Shown: positions 7,857-16,368 of the stretch, in pieces
Position numbering within the stretch: the stretch's first letter is position 1
How the letters are laid out: each line of letters opens with the position of its first letter
Source of the DNA: Micromonospora sp. WMMD961
GTDB lineage: Bacteria; Actinomycetota; Actinomycetes; Mycobacteriales; Micromonosporaceae
Length of the DNA: 64,000 bases
Assembly: GCF_029626145.1 (NCBI RefSeq)
Contig: NZ_JARUBJ010000002.1
Span: 2,572,501-2,636,500 of the forward strand
Direction of reading: 5' to 3'
The notes under the pieces: generated by a model
What the model was told of the DNA's origin: nothing
The model's database searches: none
Seen by the model: only the letters and a program-made list of their open reading frames with translations
Translations under genes and position numbers: made by a program

Positions 7857-9119
7857 TCACCGCACCGCCCGTGGCAGCGCGCCCAGCACGAGCGCGGCGC
7901 CGACCGCCATGATCGCGAAGACCATCGCCATTCCGAACGCGTCGGTCAGCGGCCCCACCACGATCGGCGCCGAGATGGCACCGACCCGGGACAGCGCCGA
8001 GACCATGGACGCCGTCCGGGCCGGGGGGATGCCGTGCCGCGCGCTGAGCTGGTCGGCCGAGCCGAACAGCAGGGGGAAGGCCGGCCCGGCCCCGAAGCCG
8101 GCCACGGCGACCGCGGCCAGCGCCCACCACACCGGAGCGCCGACGAGTGTGCACACCAGGCCGGCGCCCACGGCCGCCACCATGGTGGCCCCGCTGACCG
8201 CCGCGACCTTCGCCTGGCCGACCCGGGACACCGCCACGTCCAGCAGCAGGCGGGAGGCCAGCAGGCCGGCGCCGAAGAGCACCGGTGCGGCGGCCGCCAC
8301 CTGCGGTGTCGCGTCGAACCCACGGCTGAGCAGGAGCCCGGTCCACTCCTGCCCCGGACTCTCCACGTAACTGGCGGCCACCGCCGCGAGCCCGAGCACC
8401 GGCAGCACGTACCGCAGCCGGCCAAGGGATCGCCCCGGACCGTCGCCCGTCGGGGCCGGCGTGGACGGGCCGTTGCCCGTCGGGGCTGAGTCGGACGGGC
8501 CGTCGACCGGCGGGGTCGGCGTGGGCGGGCCCCCGGCCACCATGCCCTTGCGGCCGAGGGCGATCGCGAGCTGGGCGGCCAGCGCCACCGTGGCGGCGAT
8601 GCCGACGTGCAGGGCCACCGGCACCCGGAGCCCGGCGGCGACCGTTCCGAGCACGCCTGCCCCGGCCAGCGAGAGCGACCAGGTGGCGTGCATCCTGCCC
8701 ATCAGGGTCGTCGCGCGGTGCTGCTGCACCCGGACCGCGAAGGCGTTCATCGCCACGTCGTGCGCGCCGTCGAGGACGCCCAGCAGTAGCAGGGCACCGC
8801 CCAGCAGGATCAACTGCGGGGCCCACGCCACGCCGACCGCGAGCAGCGCGTAGCCCGCGCCGGCGAGCAGCGTGGCCGACCGCTCGCCGAAGGCGCGGGC
8901 GAGCAGGGGGGCCACCAGCGAACCGAGCAGCCCGCCGATCGCCGCAGCGAAGAGCACCACACCGAACTGGGTCTCGCTGGCGGACACCCGGTCGGCGATC
9001 TCGGGAAAGCGGGTGAGCAGGCTGCCGTAAAGTGCGCCGTTGACCGCGAAAGCGACCGCCGGCACGCGCCAGTCGCTGCTGGTGCGGCCGTGCAGGCCGT
9101 CCGCGACATCGACGCTCAT
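7857..9119 (-). CDS. MFS transporter
   Basis: 420 residues with about 12 hydrophobic segments and a low-complexity Gly/Pro/Asp/Ser-rich insert (about residues 205-230, with repeated short PTGDGP-like units) in the central cytoplasmic loop. Family members move small molecules by proton coupling. There is no Shine-Dalgarno sequence before the ATG at 9119; instead TATAAG lies eight bases upstream, so the message may be leaderless. The gene diverges from a LacI-family regulator 52 bases away. Substrate unknown. Confidence 0.88.
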   Translation of the reverse strand: MSVDVADGLHGRTSSDWRVPAVAFAVNGALYGSLLTRFPEIADRVSASETQFGVVLFAAAIGGLLGSLVAPLLARAFGERSATLLAGAGYALLAVGVAWAPQLILLGGALLLLGVLDGAHDVAMNAFAVRVQQHRATTLMGRMHATWSLSLAGAGVLGTVAAGLRVPVALHVGIAATVALAAQLAIALGRKGMVAGGPPTPTPPVDGPSDSAPTGNGPSTPAPTGDGPGRSLGRLRYVLPVLGLAAVAASYVESPGQEWTGLLLSRGFDATPQVAAAAPVLFGAGLLASRLLLDVAVSRVGQAKVAAVSGATMVAAVGAGLVCTLVGAPVWWALAAVAVAGFGAGPAFPLLFGSADQLSARHGIPPARTASMVSALSRVGAISAPIVVGPLTDAFGMAMVFAIMAVGAALVLGALPRAVR

Positions 9120-9126
9120 GTGGCTA

Positions 9127-9140
9127 ACTTATACGTATCA
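9127..9140. promoter_or_regulatory. divergent operator/promoter between MFS and LacI genes
   Basis: The 52-base gap contains TTATACGTATCA with the perfect 8-base palindrome ATACGTAT at 9131-9138. Read on the minus strand it overlaps TATAAG, a plausible -10 box placing the transcript start at or next to the MFS start codon. LacI-family proteins bind short palindromes with a central CpG, so this is the likely site for the adjacent regulator. Confidence 0.5.
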
Positions 9141-9171
9141 GAGGACCGGCACAACGCAGGGAGGTTCTCCA

Positions 9172-10236
9172 GTGCCCAGCGACCCACCCCCACGGATGCG
9201 AGACGTCGCACGAGCCGTCGGTGTCAGCCAGGCCACGGTGAGCAACGCGTTCAACCGGCCCGACCAGCTCAGTCGCGAGCTGCGCGACCGGATCCTGGCC
9301 GCGGCACGGGACCTCGGTTACCCCGGCCCCGACCCGATCGCCAACACGTTCCGCCGGGGCCGGACCGGCGCGGTCGGGCTGATCATCCACGAGCCGCTGC
9401 AGTACCTCTTCGAGGACCCCGCCGCGCGCCTGACCATGGCCGGCGTCGCCCGGGTCTGCGGCGAGCACGGCTCCTCACTGGTGCTGGTTCCCCGCGCCGA
9501 GCCGGGCCTGCCGGACGTCGTCCCCACCGCGCTCGTGGACGGCTTCGTCGCCTTCTGCGACCCGCTGGAGCCCGAGCGGCGGAAGCTGCTGCGGGCCCGG
9601 AGGCTGCCGGTCGTCGGGCTCGACGCCCCAGTGACGCCGGGGGAGCCGTACGTCGGCATCGACGACCGGGCCGCGGCCCGCGCGGCGGCGGCCCATCTGG
9701 TCGACCTCGGCCACCGCCGGATCGGCGTGATCAGCTTCGCGCTGGCCCGCGACTCGAAGACGACCGTGGTGTCCGCCGGGCTCGACGCGCCCACCGGGTA
9801 CGTCGCCAACCGGGCCCGCCTCGACGGCTACCGGGACGCGCTCGGCCCCGCGCTCGCCGACGGTGGCGGCGGGATCGTCGTCGTGGCGGCGCGCGGGGTC
9901 GAGGAGGCGGACGGGGCCGCCGCCGCGGTGCCTCTGCTCGAACACGCCGAGCCGCCCACGGCGATCCTGGCGATGAGTGACCGGCTGGCGCTGGGCGTCA
10001 TCGCCGAAGCCACCCGTCGCGGTATCGACGTTCCCGGTGACCTCTCCGTCGTCGGCTTCGACGACGTGCCGGCAGCGGTGGCGGCCAGCCCGGCCCTGAC
10101 CACCGTGCGGCAACCGCACGCCCGCAAGGGGGCGGAGGCGGTCCGCATGCTCCTGCGACCGGCGCCCACCCGTACGGCCCTGATCCTGCCGACCGAGATC
10201 GTCGTCCGTGCCTCGACGGCGCCACCGAAGACGTAG
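9172..10236 (+). CDS. LacI-family transcriptional regulator
   Basis: 354 residues. The helix-turn-helix MRDVARAVGVSQATVSNAF begins at residue 9 and is followed by the hinge helix and a periplasmic-binding-protein-like effector domain. GTG at 9172 has GGGAGG eight bases upstream; an internal ATG at 9196 has none. It is transcribed away from the MFS/aldo-keto reductase genes and probably represses them through the ATACGTAT palindrome. The ligand is likely a small metabolite or sugar but cannot be read. Confidence 0.92.
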   Translation: MPSDPPPRMRDVARAVGVSQATVSNAFNRPDQLSRELRDRILAAARDLGYPGPDPIANTFRRGRTGAVGLIIHEPLQYLFEDPAARLTMAGVARVCGEHGSSLVLVPRAEPGLPDVVPTALVDGFVAFCDPLEPERRKLLRARRLPVVGLDAPVTPGEPYVGIDDRAAARAAAAHLVDLGHRRIGVISFALARDSKTTVVSAGLDAPTGYVANRARLDGYRDALGPALADGGGGIVVVAARGVEEADGAAAAVPLLEHAEPPTAILAMSDRLALGVIAEATRRGIDVPGDLSVVGFDDVPAAVAASPALTTVRQPHARKGAEAVRMLLRPAPTRTALILPTEIVVRASTAPPKT

Positions 10237-10247
10237 CCGCTGCCGAC

Positions 10248-12761
10248 TCAGAGTTGGCCGACGTCGGTGATCCGGACGACCGCGGCACCTACCTCGTCCG
10301 ACGCGACCAGGTCGATCTCGGCGCTGATGCCCCAGTCGTGGTCACCGTCCGGATCGTCGAAGATCTGCCGTACGGTCCACCGCTCCCGACCCTGCTCGAT
10401 CATCAGCAACGCCGGCCCACGGGCGTCCGGACCGACCCCGATCGAGTCGTACGCCTCGAAGTACGGCCCCAGCGCGTCGGACCACGCGTCGTAGTCCCAG
10501 CCGTCCTCGGCGTCCAACTCGGCGAGCAGATCCCAGCGGCGCAGCGCGGCCAGCTCCACCCGGCGGAACAACGCGTTGCGCACCAGCACCCGGAACGCCC
10601 GCGCGTTGCGGGTCACCGCCGGTGGCCGATCGGTCAGCGCCGCGTGCGCCTGGGCCACCTCGGCGACGTCGGACGGGTTGCGCAGCCGCTCCCACTCGTC
10701 GATGAGGCTGGAGTCGACCTGGCGGACCAGCTCGCCCAACCACTCGATGAGGTCGATCAGTTCCTCGGTCTTGGCATCCTCGGGCACGGTCTGGCGCAGC
10801 GTCTTGTACGCGTCGGCGAGATAGCGCAGGACGAGACCCTCCGAGCGGGTCAGCCCGTAGAACTGCACGTACTCCGTGAAGGTCATGGCCCGCTCGTACA
10901 TGTCGCGGACCACGGCCTTGGGGGAGAGCTGGTGGTCGGCTACCCACGGGTGGCCCTGCCGGTACATCTCGTACGCGGCCTCCAGCAGCTCGGCGAGCGG
11001 CTTCGGGTGGGTCACCTCCTCGAGTAGTTCGAGGCGGGCCTCGTACTCGATGCCCTCGGCCTTCATCGCGGCGACCGCCTCGCCGCGCGCCTTGAACTGC
11101 TGCGCGGAGAGGATCTGCCGAGGGTCGTCGAGGATCGACTCGATCACGCTGAGCACGTCGAGCGCGTACGACGGGGACTCGGCGTCGAGCAGCTCGATGG
11201 TGGCCAGCGCGAGCGGGGACAGCGGCTGGTTGAGCGCGAAGTCGAGCTGGAGGTCGACGGTGAGTCGGATCCGCCGGCCGGTCTCGTCCGGCTCGGGCAG
11301 CTCCTCGACGACCCCGCCCGCCCGCAACGCCCGGTAGATGGCGATCGCCCGACGGATGTGCCGACGCTGCGCGGCCGGCTCCTCGTGGTTGTCGGTGAGC
11401 AGGTGACGCATCGCGCTGAACGCGTCCCCGGGCCGGCCGATGACGTTGAGCAGCATCGAGTGGCTGACCTGGAAGCTGGAGGTCAGCGGCTCCGGCTCCG
11501 CGTCGACCAACCGGTCGAACGTGGGCTGGCCCCAGCCGATCGAGCCCTCCGGCGGCTTCTTGCGGACCACCTTGCGGCGCTTCTTCGGGTCGTCGCCGGC
11601 CTTGGCGAGGGCCTTCTCGTTGTCGATGACGTGCTCGGGGGCCTGCACCACGACCCGGCCGATGGTGTCGTAGCCGGCCCGACCGGCCCGCCCGGCGATC
11701 TGGTGGAACTCCCGGTTCTTGAGCAGCCGGGTGCGGACCCCGTCGTACTTGGACAGGCCGGTGAACAGCACGGTGCGGATCGGCACGTTGATGCCGACGC
11801 CGAGGGTGTCCGTGCCGCAGATGACCTTGAGTAGGCCGGCCTGGGCGAGGGTCTCCACCAGTCGGCGGTACTTGGGCAGCATGCCGGCGTGGTGCACGCC
11901 GATGCCGTGCCGGACCAGCCGGGAGAGCGTCTTGCCGAAGCCCGCGGTGAACCGGAAACCACCGATCGCCTGGGCGATCATGTCCTTCTCGGCGCGGGTG
12001 CAGACGTTGACGCTGGTCAGCGCCTGGGCGCGTTCCAGCGCGGCGGCCTGGGTGAAGTGCACCACGTACACCGGAGCCTGCTTGGTCTCCAGCAGTTCCT
12101 CGAGCGTCTCGTGCAGCGGCGTCATCGCGTACGAGAAGATGAGCGGGACCGGCCGCTCCGCCGAGCGCACGACGGCGGTCGGCCGCCCGGTGCGTCGGGT
12201 CAGGTCGTCGACGAACCGGGTGGTGTCCCCCAGGGTGGCGGACATCAGGATGAACTGGGCCTGCGGCAGCTCGATGATCGGCACCTGCCACGCCCAACCC
12301 CGGTCGGGTTCGGCGTAGAAGTGGAACTCGTCCATGATCACCTGGCCGACGTCGGCCTTCGCACCCTCGCGCAGCGCCAGGTTCGCCAGGATCTCGGCGG
12401 TGCAGCAGATGATCGGGGCGTCGGCGTTGACGCTGGCGTCACCGGTCAGCATGCCGACGTTCTCGGCGCCGAAGACCTCGCAGAGCGCGAAGAACTTCTC
12501 CGACACCAGGGCCTTGATCGGCGCGGTGTAGAAGGTCGTCCGGTTGTCGGCGAGGGCCGCGAAGTGCGCCGCGATCGCCACCAGGCTCTTACCCGAACCG
12601 GTCGGAGTGTTCATGATCAGGTTGGCGCCGGAGACGATCTCGATGACCGCCTCCTCCTGATGGGGGTAGAGGTCGAGGCCGCGCTCCTTCGCCCAACTGG
12701 CGAACGCGTCGAAGAGGGTGTCGGGGTCGGCGCTTCTCGGTAGCGCGGCGGTGAGCGTCAT
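10248..12761 (-). CDS. DEAD/DEAH-box helicase with C-terminal DUF3516
   Basis: 837 residues. Walker A TPTGSGKS is at 52-59, the Walker B box is DEFH (144-147), motif III SAT follows, and the second RecA domain has the QxxGRxGR-type motif in HQIAGRAGRAG. The C-terminal half is the DUF3516 region found only in actinobacterial Ski2-like helicases. Probably an RNA helicase involved in RNA turnover or ribosome metabolism; no specific substrate is established by sequence. Its start is 81 bases from the trmB stop on the same strand. Confidence 0.92.
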   Translation of the reverse strand: MTLTAALPRSADPDTLFDAFASWAKERGLDLYPHQEEAVIEIVSGANLIMNTPTGSGKSLVAIAAHFAALADNRTTFYTAPIKALVSEKFFALCEVFGAENVGMLTGDASVNADAPIICCTAEILANLALREGAKADVGQVIMDEFHFYAEPDRGWAWQVPIIELPQAQFILMSATLGDTTRFVDDLTRRTGRPTAVVRSAERPVPLIFSYAMTPLHETLEELLETKQAPVYVVHFTQAAALERAQALTSVNVCTRAEKDMIAQAIGGFRFTAGFGKTLSRLVRHGIGVHHAGMLPKYRRLVETLAQAGLLKVICGTDTLGVGINVPIRTVLFTGLSKYDGVRTRLLKNREFHQIAGRAGRAGYDTIGRVVVQAPEHVIDNEKALAKAGDDPKKRRKVVRKKPPEGSIGWGQPTFDRLVDAEPEPLTSSFQVSHSMLLNVIGRPGDAFSAMRHLLTDNHEEPAAQRRHIRRAIAIYRALRAGGVVEELPEPDETGRRIRLTVDLQLDFALNQPLSPLALATIELLDAESPSYALDVLSVIESILDDPRQILSAQQFKARGEAVAAMKAEGIEYEARLELLEEVTHPKPLAELLEAAYEMYRQGHPWVADHQLSPKAVVRDMYERAMTFTEYVQFYGLTRSEGLVLRYLADAYKTLRQTVPEDAKTEELIDLIEWLGELVRQVDSSLIDEWERLRNPSDVAEVAQAHAALTDRPPAVTRNARAFRVLVRNALFRRVELAALRRWDLLAELDAEDGWDYDAWSDALGPYFEAYDSIGVGPDARGPALLMIEQGRERWTVRQIFDDPDGDHDWGISAEIDLVASDEVGAAVVRITDVGQL

Positions 12762-12842
12762 AGCCTGTCCATGGTGCCTGGATCATGCCCCGGTACGCCA
12801 ACCCGGCCTCGGCCGGCCCCTGCGCGGGGTGGCCTTCGCCGG

Positions 12843-13550
12843 TCAGCGCCGCCGGTAGATCAGGTCGGCGACCGGTCGGCCGGCCCTGATCGCCCGCCGC
12901 TCGAACTTCGTCACCGGGCGGTGCGCCGGACGTGGCGCGAAGCCACCGTACGCGTCCACCAACTCCGGATCCGCCTCCAAGGTCTCCCGCATCGCCTCGG
13001 CGTACTCGGCCCAGTCGGTCGCGCAGTGCAACGTGCCGCCGGAACGCAGCCGCGACCGCAGTAACGCCACGTGCGCCGACTGGATGATCCGCCGCTTGTG
13101 GTGGCGCGTCTTCGGCCACGGGTCCGGGAAGAAGATGTGCACGGCGTCCAGCGCGCCCTCGGGTAAGCCCTTGACCAGGGACAACGCGTCGCCCTCTGCC
13201 ACCCGTACGTTGCTCAGGCCGCCCCGCTCCACCAGGTCGAGCAGGTTGGCGATTCCCGGCGTGTGCACCTCGACCGCAAGATAATCTCGGTCCGGGTCAG
13301 CGGCGGCCATCGCGGCGGTGCTGTCGCCCATGCCCGAGCCGATCTCCAGCACGACCGGCGCCCGGCGACCGAACAGGTCGGCTAGGTCGACGGGTACGAC
13401 CGGTCCGTCCGGCACATCCAGGCCGTACGTGGGCCAGAGCCGGTCCAGCGCGTCGGTCTGCCGGTCGCTCATCCGACCCCGGCGGGGGTGGAACGTGCGG
13501 ATCGTCCGGCTCACGGGCGGGACGGCGGGGTCATGGTCGGTGGTGGTCAC
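12843..13550 (-). CDS. trmB: tRNA (guanine-N7-)-methyltransferase
   Basis: 235 residues from the GTG at 13550, chosen because the N-terminal RTIRTFHPRRGR is conserved in actinobacterial TrmB. The SAM-binding motif LEIGSGMGDS is at about 68-77 and the family hallmark FFPDPWPKTRHHKRR at about 140-154. It methylates G46 in the variable loop of tRNAs. Probably cotranscribed with the DUF3516 helicase. Confidence 0.95.
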   Translation of the reverse strand: MTTTDHDPAVPPVSRTIRTFHPRRGRMSDRQTDALDRLWPTYGLDVPDGPVVPVDLADLFGRRAPVVLEIGSGMGDSTAAMAAADPDRDYLAVEVHTPGIANLLDLVERGGLSNVRVAEGDALSLVKGLPEGALDAVHIFFPDPWPKTRHHKRRIIQSAHVALLRSRLRSGGTLHCATDWAEYAEAMRETLEADPELVDAYGGFAPRPAHRPVTKFERRAIRAGRPVADLIYRRR

Positions 13551-13683
13551 AGCGACCCGAGCGTACGCGACGCCGTCGGCGGATCGGATGTGATGTGCGA
13601 CCGGAAATGAGAGGATCCAACTGGTACGGCAGGTCGGGTGCTCCGCTGCCCGACACGGCCGCACGGCGTCGAGAGGGGGCATC

Positions 13684-14274
13684 GTGACAGTGACCCGTGG
13701 CGGCGTGATCCTTTCCGTGCTGACCATGCTCGCCGGTCCTCTGCTCGCCGCTCCTGCGGCTGGTGCTGCGGTGCCTGCCCAGCCCGTTGCCGTCGCGCCC
13801 GCACCGCAGCCCGGAGGGCCGCCGGGTGGCGCGCCCCAGCCGGCGCCGGTGGACATCTTCGTCGAGGTGAGCCCGAGCACGGTGCAGCCCGGCTACCTGG
13901 TCGGCATCCGGGCCAGTTGCCGGGACAACTCGGTAGGTGCCACGGTCGTCTCGGACGCGTTCGGCGCGGTCGGTGTGCAGCCGCAGCACGGGGTGCTCAC
14001 CGCCGCGCCGATGGTGCGCGAGCGCACCCGCCCCGGCAACTACCGGATCAAGCTGGAGTGCCGCGACGGCGAAACCGCCTCGACCATGCTCCAGGTCGTC
14101 AAGAAGGTGCCGTCCCAGCCCAGTCGGGGTCCGGCCACCGGCTTCGGTGGGGGCGCCGGCGGAGTCACCGGCAAGCTGCTGTTGCCCGTCGGTGCGGCGC
14201 TGACCATCACCGGGTTGATCCTCGCCGTGGTGGCACTGCGTCGGCCGCGTCTGGTCCGTGGCGCTGGGCGCTGA
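13684..14274 (+). CDS. secreted, membrane-anchored protein paired with a class F sortase
   Basis: 196 residues. Residues 1-28 are a signal peptide ending near AAGAA, followed by a Pro/Gln-rich linker, a beta-rich domain (about 55-140) with two Cys residues likely bridged, a Gly-rich spacer, and a C-terminal membrane helix (about 163-183) followed by Arg residues. GTG at 13684 has GAGAGGGGG upstream. The C-terminal membrane helix and positive tail resemble sortase substrates, though I see no clear LPxTG. It directly precedes the sortase gene. Confidence 0.8.
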   Translation: MTVTRGGVILSVLTMLAGPLLAAPAAGAAVPAQPVAVAPAPQPGGPPGGAPQPAPVDIFVEVSPSTVQPGYLVGIRASCRDNSVGATVVSDAFGAVGVQPQHGVLTAAPMVRERTRPGNYRIKLECRDGETASTMLQVVKKVPSQPSRGPATGFGGGAGGVTGKLLLPVGAALTITGLILAVVALRRPRLVRGAGR

Positions 14275-14281
14275 GCCGGCC

Positions 14282-15118
14282 ATGGCGATCTTCCGACCCG
14301 CGTCGCCGCCGCCCGGTCCCCGCCCGTCCCCCGGGCCGCGCCCGTCGTCGGGCCCACGCCCGTCCGCCAACCCTCGCCCAACGCGCGACGATCGCTTCGA
14401 CGTCCGCCGGCTACCGCTGGACGACAGTCCGCTGAACCCCGAGCGTCCCAATGTGGCTGCTCGCCCGCCGACCGCAGTCACGCCCCGGCGCAGCCGACCC
14501 TCCGGCCGTAGCCCGTGGTCGGTGCCGCTGGCCGTGGTGCTGGTGCTGGCCGGGGTCTTCGCCACCGGGGCAGGGCTGGGCCGTTCGGTCGGGCCGTTCG
14601 ACTTCGCCCCGGCCGGCGGCGACCGACCGGCCCGCAGCGAGTCCGTCGGGTTGTCGGCCAGTCGTCCGGTGCGCCTCAGCGTCCCATCGATCAAGGTGGC
14701 GGCGCCGGTGGAACCCGTCGGGCAGGCACGGGACGGCTCGATCGCCGTACCGCCGTTGGAACGGCACAACGAGACCGGCTGGTACGACCGTGGGCCGACG
14801 CCCGGCGAGCCCGGCCCGGCCGTGATCGTCGGGCACGTGGACACCAAGACCGGCCCGTCGGTCTTCTACGACCTGGGCAAGCTGAAGCCCGGCGACCTGA
14901 TCGAGGTGGCCCGCGCGGACGAGTCGGTGGTGGTGTTCCGGGTCGACACCGTCGAGCACTTCCCGAAGGACCAGCTGCCCGCCGAACGGATCTACGGCCA
15001 CGACGGGCCGCCCGGCCTGCGGTTGATCACCTGTGGCGGGCAGTTCATCGGCGGACGCACCGGCTACGCCGACAACGTCATCGCCTTCGCCACCTTCCAG
15101 TCCACCCGCAAGTCCTGA
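14282..15118 (+). CDS. class F sortase
   Basis: 278 residues from ATG 14282; a GTG at 14258 overlapping the previous gene is an alternative. A long Pro-rich cytoplasmic tail (1-75) precedes one membrane helix (about 79-100) and the sortase domain. The catalytic residues are His in VIVGHVDTKTGP, Cys in LRLITCGG (about 251) and Arg in GGRTGY (about 259). Class F sortases join proteins to the cell wall in actinobacteria. It is likely to act on the secreted protein encoded just upstream. Confidence 0.88.
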   Translation: MAIFRPASPPPGPRPSPGPRPSSGPRPSANPRPTRDDRFDVRRLPLDDSPLNPERPNVAARPPTAVTPRRSRPSGRSPWSVPLAVVLVLAGVFATGAGLGRSVGPFDFAPAGGDRPARSESVGLSASRPVRLSVPSIKVAAPVEPVGQARDGSIAVPPLERHNETGWYDRGPTPGEPGPAVIVGHVDTKTGPSVFYDLGKLKPGDLIEVARADESVVVFRVDTVEHFPKDQLPAERIYGHDGPPGLRLITCGGQFIGGRTGYADNVIAFATFQSTRKS

Positions 15119-15145
15119 GGCCGCGCTCAGCCTGAGTGGGCGGCC
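15119..15145 (+). terminator. hairpin between sortase and GntR genes
   Basis: GGCCGC and GGCGGCC arms enclose the perfect inner hairpin CTCAGCCTGAG immediately after the sortase stop codon. It lies between two convergent genes and could terminate both. There is no U tract. Confidence 0.5.
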
Positions 15146-15161
15146 CCTGGGGTGCAGCGCG

Positions 15162-15386
15162 CTACTCGGCCTCGGCGACGAACACGCCTTGGCCTTGCTG
15201 TCCGTAGACGAGGTTGCGGTCATGCAGCTCTTTGACTGCGCGGTACGCGGTTGACCGTGCGACGTTGTAGATCTCGCCGATCTCCGACACAGATGGCAAC
15301 TGGTGCCCAGGTCGGTATTCACCGGAGCGGATCTTCTGCTCGATGTCGTCCGCAACGCGGCGGTAGTGCGGTGGTCTGGTTGGCAT
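15162..15386 (-). CDS. small GntR-type winged-helix regulator
   Basis: 74 residues: only the DNA-binding GntR winged helix (LPSVSEIGEIYNVARSTAYRAVKEL) with no effector domain. CAGGAGA precedes the ATG at 15386. Such minimal GntR proteins are common in actinobacterial integrative elements and regulatory pairs. It diverges from a small cysteine-containing ORF, with direct repeats in the gap that may be its operators. Confidence 0.85.
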   Translation of the reverse strand: MPTRPPHYRRVADDIEQKIRSGEYRPGHQLPSVSEIGEIYNVARSTAYRAVKELHDRNLVYGQQGQGVFVAEAE

Positions 15387-15463
15387 GATCGACTCTCCTG
15401 GACTTCAGCGGAGATCATGTTTCCAGCCCGGGCCCGAACAGGACAAGGCGACAATCCAGCAAA

Positions 15464-15514
15464 GTGGATACAGTGAGAACTTGACTACACTGAGACAGTG
15501 GATACAGTGAGACA
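15464..15514. promoter_or_regulatory. direct repeats between GntR gene and small ORF
   Basis: GTGGATACAGTGAGA occurs exactly at 15464-15478 and 15498-15512, 34 bases apart (about three helix turns). Between them, ACTACACTGAGACAGT partly repeats the motif in the other orientation (ACTGAGACAGTG). The spacing and position suggest binding sites for the divergent GntR protein. Confidence 0.5.
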
Positions 15515-15625
15515 GTCGGGTAGTTCTGGACTTCAGCACTCCGAGGTATCCGGCACGTCCCGGGGAGCACGACGTCGGGCTCTGCCCCCGGGGCGGCTAC
15601 TTCGGGACGCATGGAGGTGTCGCAC

Positions 15626-15829
15626 ATGCCCATCGACGAGCCGGTGTCCAGGGCGACCGAGTTGTTCGTGGCGAAGCGCGTGCTCGACGCGCATTGGACT
15701 CGGACGGTCGATCGGCCCTGGCAGGCAGGTGGCTGCCGAGAGTGCCGAGGTCACGGTGACTGTCCGCAGCTAGATTGGTCGCTGGAGCTCCTGGCGGACG
15801 TCGCCGCAGTCATGTTCCAGAAACAGTGA
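15626..15829 (+). CDS. small cysteine-containing protein, function unknown
   Basis: 67 residues from ATG 15626, preceded by GGAGG nine bases upstream. It contains CRECRGHGDC, a compact Cys/His cluster that could bind a metal, followed by a helical C-terminus. I do not recognise the family. It is divergent from the small GntR regulator and both lie inside the segment bounded by the sortase gene and its decayed duplicated end. Confidence 0.6.
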   Translation: MPIDEPVSRATELFVAKRVLDAHWTRTVDRPWQAGGCRECRGHGDCPQLDWSLELLADVAAVMFQKQ

Positions 15830-15855
15830 CCACTCGGCCCCGCAGTCTGCCGGCA

Positions 15856-15912
15856 CACGTCAACGCCTTCGCAGTCTCCGGTCCTCCCGCGAGTCCTGAG
15901 GCCGGCTCAGCC
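15856..15912 (+). repeat. degenerate second copy of the sortase gene 3' end
   Basis: From ACGTCA at 15857 through GAGTCCTGAGGCCG to GCTCAGCC, this stretch aligns with 15075-15132, the last codons and downstream flank of the sortase gene, with roughly four of five bases identical by eye and one or two single-base gaps. The last part, AGTCCTGAGGCCG, is exact. The GntR gene and small ORF lie between the two copies. Confidence 0.6.
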
Positions 15913-16042
15913 GCTTGATCCACTCGTCTTCGCCGAAGTCGGGGTATCCCAGCCGCCCGGACACCCCCAGTTCGGCGATCCCGAGTGGGTCAAGCGCCGG
16001 GGCGAGCGGCCTTGGGGATGGTGGACTGGCAATCGCCGGGCA

Positions 16043-16320
16043 TCAGCTCAAGAAGCCCAGGAGTTGACGGGTGGTCTCGTCGGGGGCCTCTTCCGGGATG
16101 AAGTGCCCGACCGGCACCGGCTCGCCGCGAACGTCGTCGGCCCACTCCCGCCAGATCGCGAGCGGGTCGTCGTAGAGCTTTGCGACCTGGCCGCGTTGAC
16201 TCCAGAGAAACAGCACCGGGCACCCGATCCTGCGGTGTCCTCGATCCGCTTCGTCCTGCTGGTAGTCCAGGGTTGCGGCGGCGCGGAACTCCTCGCAGAT
16301 CGCGTGTGCGGGTGGGTGGT
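16043..16320 (-). pseudogene. C-terminal remnant of a haloacetate-dehalogenase-like alpha/beta hydrolase
   Basis: The frame ending at 16043 encodes about 90 residues that look like the last third of a fluoroacetate/haloacetate dehalogenase: an ICEEFRAAATLDYQQDEAD segment, CPVLFLWSQRG, DPLAIWREWADDVRG and the catalytic His region VGHFIPEEAPDETTRQLL. Upstream of about 16320 the frame loses resemblance and runs into low-complexity Arg/Pro sequence, then the mhuD gene. The nucleophile elbow and first two thirds are absent, so this is a truncated pseudogene. Confidence 0.7.
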
Positions 16321-16368
16321 GCGCAGGGCTCGGGAGCGGCCAGGGCTGGGTGACGTGGCGCGGCGGTG

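Noticed and set aside
10342..12297. Long open frame of 651 codons on the minus strand inside the helicase gene
   Set aside because: A GC-frame shadow of the DUF3516 helicase, rich in Arg/Pro/Gly/Ala and without domains.
15905..16000. Minus-strand frame encoding GVSGRLGYPDFGEDEWIKRL
   Set aside because: Looks protein-like for about 30 residues and may be a remnant, but has no start, runs through the degenerate sortase copy, and I could not assign a family.
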